Part shown: positions 7,662 through 10,749 of the stretch, piece by piece
Layout of the letters: each line of letters begins with the position of its first letter
Numbering within the stretch: the stretch's first letter is position 1
NCBI GenBank assembly: GCA_016208645.1
Contig: JACQXP010000443.1
Location: 1 to 10,749, forward strand
Length of the DNA: 10,749 nt
Direction of reading: 5' to 3'
Source of the DNA: Candidatus Methylomirabilota bacterium
GTDB taxonomy: Bacteria; Methylomirabilota; Methylomirabilia; Methylomirabilales; 2-02-FULL-66-22
Translations under genes and position numbers: made by a program
Notes under the pieces: generated by a model
Databases searched by the model: none
What the model was told of the DNA's origin: nothing
Seen by the model: only the letters and a program-made list of their open reading frames with translations

Positions 7662-7949
7662 TCACTTCAGCTTTTCGAGGGCATAGGCGCCGAACTCATA
7701 GGTCACCCGCTGCCGCACGCCGTGGCACTCGATGATGTCGCCTGACCGCACGTCATCGGGAAGGAACACGACCTCCTCCCCCACGGCGCAACTGGCCTTC
7801 TTGACCTCGGTGACTGACCAGCCACCGTCCCGTTCGCTCGCCCGGAGCGAAAGGCCTGCTCAGTTGGGACAGTCAAAGGCGTCCCCGCTCGTGATCCCGG
7901 CCGGGATCTCGATGGCCTGCCCTCAGCCCTTGCAGGATGCGGTTCGCAC
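7662..7949 (-). CDS. Small double-selenocysteine protein with two C-x-x-U motifs, zinc-ribbon-like
   Basis: From GTG at 7949, 6 nt after a strong GGAGGA, to TGA at 7662-7664 this frame has 95 codons and two internal TGA codons (7923-7925 and 7860-7862). Read as selenocysteine (U) they give C6-K-G-U9 and C27-P-N-U30, spaced like the two knuckles of a zinc ribbon, where CxxC is expected. The rest is continuous and protein-like: IEIPAGITSGDAFD between the knuckles, then GGWSVTEVKKASC and a C-terminal RVTYEFGAYALEKLK. Two more cysteines (C54, C75) lack partners. Each TGA is followed by a SECIS-like hairpin. The role is unknown to me; metal binding or thiol-selenol redox chemistry is inferred. It follows the Sec-glutaredoxin by 36 bp, probably in one operon. 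Alternative: a pseudogene with two nonsense mutations, unlikely given their positions. Confidence 0.82.
7833..7851 (-). promoter_or_regulatory. bSECIS-like hairpin for Sec30 of the double-Sec protein
   Basis: On the minus strand TTCGCTC and GAGCGAA form a perfect 7-bp stem around loop CGGGC. The loop starts 15 nt after the UGA at 7860-7862 and has G at its second position. The gene thus carries a separate recoding hairpin for each of its two UGA codons. Confidence 0.7.
7893..7908 (-). promoter_or_regulatory. bSECIS-like hairpin for Sec9 of the double-Sec protein
   Basis: On the minus strand GATCCCGGCCGGGATC is a perfect palindrome that folds as a 6-bp stem with loop GGCC. The loop starts 20 nt after the UGA at 7923-7925 and begins with G. 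That agrees with the bacterial SECIS layout, in which SelB reads a short hairpin just after UGA inside the coding sequence. Confidence 0.7.
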
Positions 7950-8086
7950 CGTTTCTCTCCTCCGGCCGGCCTCCTCCTCGCGGGGCTAGCCTACCGCGAG
8001 CAGCCGCTCGATCTTGCCCCGATCGAACCCCACCACCGCCTCCCCGTCAATGATGGTGACCGGGGTCGCCCGGTACCCGAGCTTCA

Positions 8087-8160
8087 GCAGTTCCTGAAGC
8101 GCAGCCGGGTCTGTACGAATGTTGCAGTTCCTGAAGCGCAGCCGGGTCTGTACGAATGTT
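8087..8160. repeat. Exact 37-bp tandem duplication
   Basis: The 37 bases at 8087-8123 are repeated without a mismatch and without a gap at 8124-8160. The unit starts with GCAGTTCCTGAAGCGCAGCC and ends ACGAATGTT. Because 37 is not a multiple of three, the second copy shifts the reading frame of the Sec-glutaredoxin. Perfect identity points to a very recent event or to an assembly artefact. Confidence 0.97.
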
Positions 8161-8186
8161 CTTGTCCACGAAGGACACACCCTTGC

Positions 8187-8205
8187 GAGAAAGAAACTCT
8201 TTCTC
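8187..8205 (-). promoter_or_regulatory. bSECIS-like hairpin for Sec13 of the glutaredoxin
   Basis: On the minus strand GAGAAAG and CTTTCTC form a perfect 7-bp stem around loop AGTTT. The loop starts 22 nt after the UGA at 8221-8223 and has G at its second position. Its sequence differs from the other three hairpins in the window while keeping the same geometry. Confidence 0.7.
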
Positions 8206-8317
8206 CTGGTCGCACGCCCCTCACCCGGGCTGCGAGTACACAACGACCTGCTTCGCCATGGATTCCTCCCTGCCACCGCCTGTTGGTGCCGCCAACCTCT
8301 GTCATTACACCATTTCA

Positions 8318-8346
8318 CGGGAGACGGCGACGAGTTCTGTCTCCCG
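8318..8346 (-). promoter_or_regulatory. 8-bp inverted repeat in the leader of the Sec-glutaredoxin operon
   Basis: CGGGAGAC (8318-8325) and GTCTCCCG (8339-8346) form a perfect 8-bp inverted repeat with a 13-bp spacer, about 60-90 bp upstream of the glutaredoxin ATG. A second, smaller one (GTTGG/CCAAC, 8282-8296) lies nearer to the start. They could be an operator or an mRNA hairpin in the 5' leader. I could not place a convincing promoter here; a TGTAAT box on the minus strand near 8302-8307 has no good -35 partner. Confidence 0.35.
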
Positions 8347-8390
8347 ATTTAGATGCTTCGCCCGGGTCAGGCGTCTCGCCATAGTCTAAA

Positions 8391-8405
8391 AGAATCTTTG
8401 ATTCT
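8391..8405 (-). terminator. Possible weak terminator after the YbhB gene
   Basis: Read on the minus strand, AGAATC-AAA-GATTCT folds into a 6-bp stem with a 3-nt loop. The second arm runs into TTTT. It lies 12 bases past the YbhB stop codon. The stem is AT-rich and short, so termination may be partial. Confidence 0.4.
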
Positions 8406-8417
8406 GGTAGCCCACTT

Positions 8418-8873
8418 CTACCGCCGCCGGTACTTCCCTATCAGCTCCGCCTGGGCGAGAATGCGCCCCTGCATCGCCTTTTCCACGTCCTTCTTGGTCG
8501 TCGTCGCGGGCAGATTCAGTGTCGTATCGAGGGCGTAGAGCTTGAAGAAGTACCGGTGGGTCCCTGAAGGGGGACACGGGCCCCCATAGCCGATTCGCCT
8601 GAAGTCTGTGGTCCCCTGTTTCGCCCCATTCGGCAGCGACTCCTTCTTGGGAAGATTCTCTTCGAGGGAGCGCGCGCTGGCGGGGATATTCCACATCACC
8701 CAGTGAACCCACGTTCCGCCAGGCGCATCGGGATCATCCGAGATCAATGCAAAGCTCTTCGTCCCGGCCGGGGGGTTCGACCAGCTCAGGGGCGGGGAAA
8801 CATCCGGGCCATCGCACGTGTATTTCGCCGGGATCATGCCTCCGGGATCGAAAGACTGACTCTTGAGTTCCAT
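8418..8873 (-). CDS. YbhB/YbcL family Raf kinase inhibitor-like protein (PEBP fold)
   Basis: The 151-residue protein from ATG 8873 has the bacterial PEBP signatures: FDPGGMIPAKYTCDGPDVSP near the N terminus, DDPDAPGGTWVHWVMWNIP in the ligand pocket, GYGGPCPPSGTHRYFFKLYALD, and a C-terminal helix. PEBP proteins bind phosphate-bearing ligands; the bacterial members' role is not settled. The chosen start has an excellent GGGAGGT 6 nt upstream and matches the length of E. coli YbhB (158). In-frame ATGs at 8951 and 8945 would add up to 26 residues with a hydrophobic stretch (ILAGVVVAMLSAGGAS), so a secreted form starting there remains possible. It lies between the two selenoprotein groups on the same strand. 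A functional link is not evident. Confidence 0.9.
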   Translation of the reverse strand: MELKSQSFDPGGMIPAKYTCDGPDVSPPLSWSNPPAGTKSFALISDDPDAPGGTWVHWVMWNIPASARSLEENLPKKESLPNGAKQGTTDFRRIGYGGPCPPSGTHRYFFKLYALDTTLNLPATTTKKDVEKAMQGRILAQAELIGKYRRR

Positions 8874-8970
8874 GCTCGCACCTCCCGCCGATAGCATGGC
8901 GACCACAACCCCAGCCAGAATCGGAGGGCCCCCCGAGAAGGCCATGCCCATACCCCTCTGCCCGGGCGAA

Positions 8971-9186
8971 TCAGCGTGTGGCCTGGTAGATCACCGGCCG
9001 ATAGCGCGGCGGGGGAATCGGCTTGCCCGCCTGGCGGGCGGCTTCCAGCCACACGCTCTTGGCGCGTTCCAATTCAGCCAGGGCCTGTTCCGGCGTCTCC
9101 CCGAAGGCGGAGCAAGGCTCCAGGTCCGGGATGTCGGCGATGTAGCCGCCGTCTTCTTCGCTATAGAAGATGTTGATGTGATACAT
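8971..9186 (-). CDS. Orphan HicB-family (UPF0150) protein
   Basis: The 71-residue protein starts MYHINIFYSEEDGGYIADIP and continues DLEPCSAFGETPEQALAELERAKSVWLEAA, the partial RNase-H-like fold of HicB antitoxins. The C-terminal tail (GKPIPPPRYRPVIYQATR) replaces the DNA-binding domain seen in full HicB antitoxins. HicB normally neutralises the mRNA interferase HicA, but no hicA-like frame (short basic dsRBD-like protein with a catalytic His) is seen on either side. It is therefore an orphan, perhaps with a role outside toxin-antitoxin. No Shine-Dalgarno precedes the ATG, and a promoter sits so close that the mRNA would be leaderless. The gene ends about 20 bp before the longest YbhB start. 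Confidence 0.85.
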   Translation of the reverse strand: MYHINIFYSEEDGGYIADIPDLEPCSAFGETPEQALAELERAKSVWLEAARQAGKPIPPPRYRPVIYQATR

Positions 9187-9191
9187 GTGTG

Positions 9192-9220
9192 ACTTTACGC
9201 AGGGCGCGGCATTGTGTCAA
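9192..9220 (-). promoter_or_regulatory. Promoter for the HicB-like gene, probably giving a leaderless mRNA
   Basis: On the minus strand a perfect -35 TTGACA (9220-9215) and a -10 TAAAGT (9197-9192, four of six) are 17 bp apart. The -10 ends only 5 bases before the ATG at 9186-9184. Transcription would start at or next to the start codon, and no ribosome-binding site is present. Confidence 0.6.
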
Positions 9221-9279
9221 GGCTCAGGTGTTTAGGAGCCAGTCGGGCGCTCCCCTCAAGGTCCGAGTCGACTCCCCCA

Positions 9280-9306
9280 CGGTGGCCCGGGCCCGGGCTC
9301 CCACCG
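9280..9306. other. GC-rich inverted repeat between the HMA and HicB genes
   Basis: CGGTGG (9280-9285) and CCACCG (9301-9306) enclose a self-complementary core GCCCGGGCCCGGGC (9285-9298). The RNA could fold strongly on either strand. No T tract follows. It sits in the 272-bp gap downstream of the Sec-HMA gene, where a transcript end or 3' stabilising hairpin would be expected. I see no gene in the rest of this gap. Confidence 0.4.
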
Positions 9307-9458
9307 CCAGGCGTGATGCTCGGACACGCATGACCTTCTCTGTTCCCTGGAGTCCAAAATAGCTCAGGAATAAGGGGCGGCCGGATGAGGCCCTTCTGGG
9401 CCGCGCCTGTTCTCCGTCGATCATCCGGAAGAATTCCTCGCCACACGGCAGCGCCAAA

Positions 9459-9770
9459 TCAGGGGCCGCCGGAGAGCAGGCGGGCCTGGAAGCCGAGGCG
9501 GTTGATGGTGGCGACGATGTCGGCGGGGGTGATCCGGTCCGGGTCGTACCGAACGATTGCCTCGGCCCGCTCCAGGCTCACCTCTATGTGACCGACCCCG
9601 GGAAGCCGCGACACGGCGGCTTTGACCGAAGCGGGTCAGGCGGGACAGACCATGCCCTTGACAGAGATCCGGACCTCTAGCGGCGAGGCAGCCCAGGCCG
9701 CGGCGAATCCGTCGAGCAACAGGCAAAGCGCGGGAGCCAGTGCACTAATCACGGCGCGCCGGGTCAACAA
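9459..9770 (-). CDS. Secreted HMA-domain (MerP-like) selenoprotein with a C-x-x-U metal-binding motif
   Basis: From TTG at 9770 (or the next TTG, 9767), after GGAGGA at 9780-9775, the frame has 104 codons with one internal TGA at 9636-9638. Residues 3-27 (TRRAVISALAPALCLLL and on to AAAWA) look like a signal peptide. The mature part is a heavy-metal-associated domain: VRISVKGMVCPA-U45, VKAAVSRLPGVG, then IVRYDPDRITPADIVATINRLGF. The family motif GMxCxxC becomes GMVC42-P-A-U45. A SECIS-like hairpin follows the TGA. HMA domains bind Cu(I), Hg(II) or other soft metals through the two thiols; a selenol would bind them more tightly. The gene is 19 bp downstream of the CcdA-like gene, so the two are probably co-transcribed. 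Alternative: a nonsense-mutated pseudogene, made unlikely by the exact Cys position and the hairpin. Confidence 0.85.
9603..9622 (-). promoter_or_regulatory. bSECIS-like hairpin for Sec45 of the HMA protein
   Basis: On the minus strand AAGCCGC and GCGGCTT form a perfect 7-bp stem around loop CGTGTC. The loop starts 20 nt after the UGA at 9636-9638 and has G at its second position. It is the most GC-rich of the three 7-bp stems among the four recoding hairpins. Confidence 0.75.
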
Positions 9771-9789
9771 CGCATCCTCCACAGGCCCG

Positions 9790-10626
9790 TTACATCCCCG
9801 CCTTGACGAAGAAGTACCCCTCGTAAATCCCCACGACAATCAGGACTAGGCCGGCGGCCCGGACGATCCAGGGCGCCGAGGTCCGCAGACCAACGAGCAG
9901 CGCATTGCCGGAGAGCCCGGCGATGAGGGCCGTCCCGACCATCAGTGCTGCCATGGCGAAGGCGAAGCTTCCGAAGGTCAGGAGGGCGGCCCCGATACGC
10001 CCGCTGCTGAGGGGCAGGACGATAATCGAGGCGTACACCGGAAGAGTGCACGCAGTCGAGGCGAGGCTATACACGGGCCCATAGACGAACATGGCTCGCA
10101 TCGGCCCATTGGAGGCTGCCGGATCAGGCAGCATCCACCGATTGGCCAGAGCGGCAACCTTGCCACCGCCCGGGGATTGTCCGGCCAGGAGCAAGGCGCC
10201 CAGGAATACGAGGAGGACTGCCAGCATGGGCTTGAGCTTGACCAGCAGCGCACCCAAGGGCCAGGCCACCAGGCTGAGGATGAGGCCGACGACAAGAAAG
10301 AAGGTGACGCCACCGGCGCCGCACGCACCTCCCAAGAGGGCGGCCCTGCTCACCCGGCCCAGCCGGCTGACTCCCTCGGTAGAGAGGAGGGCCAACTGGT
10401 AGGAGACATAACCGGGAAACAAGGCGAAGGCGCACGGCGAGAAGAAGGCGCCTGCTCCCGCGAGGAGCCCGAAGAGAACCAGCCCTGAGGGCGAGGTGAA
10501 GTCCAGCCGGTCCAGGCCCTCGACGACCCAGACATTCCACGTCCAGAGGCCGAGCGCCAGGACCCCACCAAGGACGAGAAACCCGGCGGCCGCCGCCAGG
10601 ACCCTGGGACCCCGCTGCGCTCTCAC
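9790..10626 (-). CDS. CcdA/DsbD-like transmembrane thiol-disulfide transporter
   Basis: The 278-residue protein has an N-terminal anchor (about 9-30) followed by a six-helix core. The core shows FFSPCAFALFPGYVSY (C65) in its first helix and SLASTACTLPVY (C193) in the fourth, the paired cysteines of the CcdA/DsbD family that pass electrons from cytoplasmic thioredoxin across the membrane. C102 is an extra cysteine. The GTG start at 10626 has GGAGGT 6 nt upstream (10638-10633), inside the aminotransferase fragment. The gene is followed after 19 bp by the secreted Sec-HMA protein, its likely partner: CcdA-like domains are also found joined to HMA domains in other bacteria. It may keep the C-x-x-U pair reduced in the periplasm, or move metal. 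Cytochrome c maturation is possible but no ccm or res genes adjoin. Confidence 0.87.
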   Translation of the reverse strand: MRAQRGPRVLAAAAGFLVLGGVLALGLWTWNVWVVEGLDRLDFTSPSGLVLFGLLAGAGAFFSPCAFALFPGYVSYQLALLSTEGVSRLGRVSRAALLGGACGAGGVTFFLVVGLILSLVAWPLGALLVKLKPMLAVLLVFLGALLLAGQSPGGGKVAALANRWMLPDPAASNGPMRAMFVYGPVYSLASTACTLPVYASIIVLPLSSGRIGAALLTFGSFAFAMAALMVGTALIAGLSGNALLVGLRTSAPWIVRAAGLVLIVVGIYEGYFFVKAGM

Positions 10627-10749
10627 CGCGCCACCTCCAGAAGGCGCTGGCGTTTCTGGGCTACAGGAAAGGCGACCTCAAGCGGGCCGAGCGGGCCGCA
10701 GAGGAGGTGCTCTCTCTCCCGATCTGCCCTGAGATAGAGGACTCCGACC
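10626..10749 (+). pseudogene. C-terminal fragment of a DegT/DnrJ/EryC1/StrS aminotransferase, 5'-truncated
   Basis: In the frame with codons at 10626, 10629 and so on, the sequence reads PRHLQKALAFLGYRKGD, then AERAAEEVLSLPICPEIEDSD, and runs off the window end. That is the conserved end of PLP-dependent sugar aminotransferases (P-x-H-L-Q, LGY..GD, AE..A.E.LSLP). Homology starts at about the Pro-x-His-Leu-Gln, exactly at the start of the opposite-strand CcdA-like gene; the catalytic lysine domain is missing. The fragment cannot be functional and looks like the remnant of a gene cut by the arrival of the ccdA-selenoprotein region, or by an assembly join. The ccdA ribosome-binding site lies within it. 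Confidence 0.75.

Larger units (their letters stand above)
7986..8259 (-). pseudogene. Selenocysteine-containing glutaredoxin (U-x-x-C), frameshifted by a 37-bp tandem duplication
   Basis: From ATG at 8259 (after GGGAGGA) the frame reads MAKQVVVYSQPG, then TGA (8221-8223), then GACDQEKEFLSRKGVSFVD. The TGA stands at the first active-site position of a glutaredoxin, giving U13-G-A-C16 in place of CxxC. The later ATPVTIIDGE with its cis-Pro and the final GFDRGKIERLL are typical of the glutaredoxin/NrdH fold. An exact 37-bp duplication (8087-8160) breaks the frame in the middle. As written, translation past the Sec would end at a TGA at 8047-8049 after about 70 residues. Removing one copy restores a 78-residue protein ending at TAG 7986-7988. 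Glutaredoxins with Sec are known in bacteria; they reduce disulfides using glutathione or thioredoxin reductase. Alternative: the duplication is an assembly error and the gene is intact. Confidence 0.85.

Noticed and set aside
8119..8389. Two short plus-strand frames across the glutaredoxin
   Set aside because: They are antisense to the glutaredoxin and its leader, have no ribosome-binding site and match no family.
9224..9457. A 77-residue minus-strand frame as a hicA toxin partner for the HicB-like gene
   Set aside because: It begins with TTG, overlaps the end of the HMA gene, has no conserved His or dsRBD-like pattern, and is separated from hicB by its own promoter.
9195..9458. Readthrough of the second TGA of the HMA gene (9459-9461) as another Sec
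   Set aside because: The HMA domain is complete before it, there is no Cys partner, and the following frame is Pro/Gly/Arg-rich without any domain.
7662..9770. The in-frame TGAs as Trp codons of a variant code, or as plain nonsense mutations
   Set aside because: Trp is TGG throughout, and TGA is used as the normal stop of rsmG, the DUF4013 gene and others. All four TGAs sit at expected Cys sites with hairpins behind them, which random nonsense mutations would not do.

Overview
The window is high-GC DNA from what looks like a Gram-negative-type bacterium, because YidC carries the large periplasmic domain typical of double-membraned cells. The style of the genes, especially the acetolactate-synthase-like TPP enzyme and the dense use of selenocysteine, reminds me of uncultured NC10/Methylomirabilota, Rokubacteria or deltaproteobacterial lineages. 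That placement is a guess from recall, not a search result.

Left part (1-5660, all + strand): the conserved gene block that usually sits near the chromosome origin. A strong promoter precedes rpmH, followed by rnpA, yidD, yidC, rsmG, parA and parB, then a DUF4013-type membrane protein gene. jag, mnmE and mnmG, which often lie between yidC and rsmG, are absent. A perfect 16-bp parS palindrome lies across the stop codon of rsmG, just upstream of parA. The block makes ribosomal protein L34, the RNase P protein, the membrane insertase, a 16S rRNA methyltransferase and the chromosome-partition pair with its centromere site. A TPP-dependent acetolactate-synthase-like gene (5696-7336) ends the + strand run.

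Right part (7337-10626, all - strand): an accessory region. Read in the direction of transcription it holds a CcdA/DsbD-like membrane protein, a secreted HMA (MerP-like) domain protein, an orphan HicB-like protein, a YbhB/PEBP protein, a glutaredoxin, and a small CxxC-type zinc-ribbon-like protein. The HMA protein, the glutaredoxin and the ribbon protein are interrupted by in-frame TGA codons, four in all. Each TGA stands exactly where a redox or metal-binding cysteine is expected (C-x-x-U, U-x-x-C, and two C-x-x-U). Each is followed 15-22 nt later by the loop of a perfect 6-7-bp hairpin with a G in the first two loop positions, the layout of a bacterial SECIS element. I read these as three selenoprotein genes with four selenocysteines in about 2.1 kb. 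Standard gene calling hides them. Together with the CcdA-like thiol transporter they suggest a selenol-based redox or soft-metal handling system. The glutaredoxin copy is also frameshifted by an exact 37-bp tandem duplication, which may be a real mutation or an assembly error.

Right edge (10626-10749, + strand): the C-terminal part of a DegT/DnrJ/EryC1/StrS aminotransferase, cut off exactly where the ccdA-like gene starts. It looks like the scar of an insertion or rearrangement. No tRNA, rRNA, CRISPR array or transposase gene was seen.
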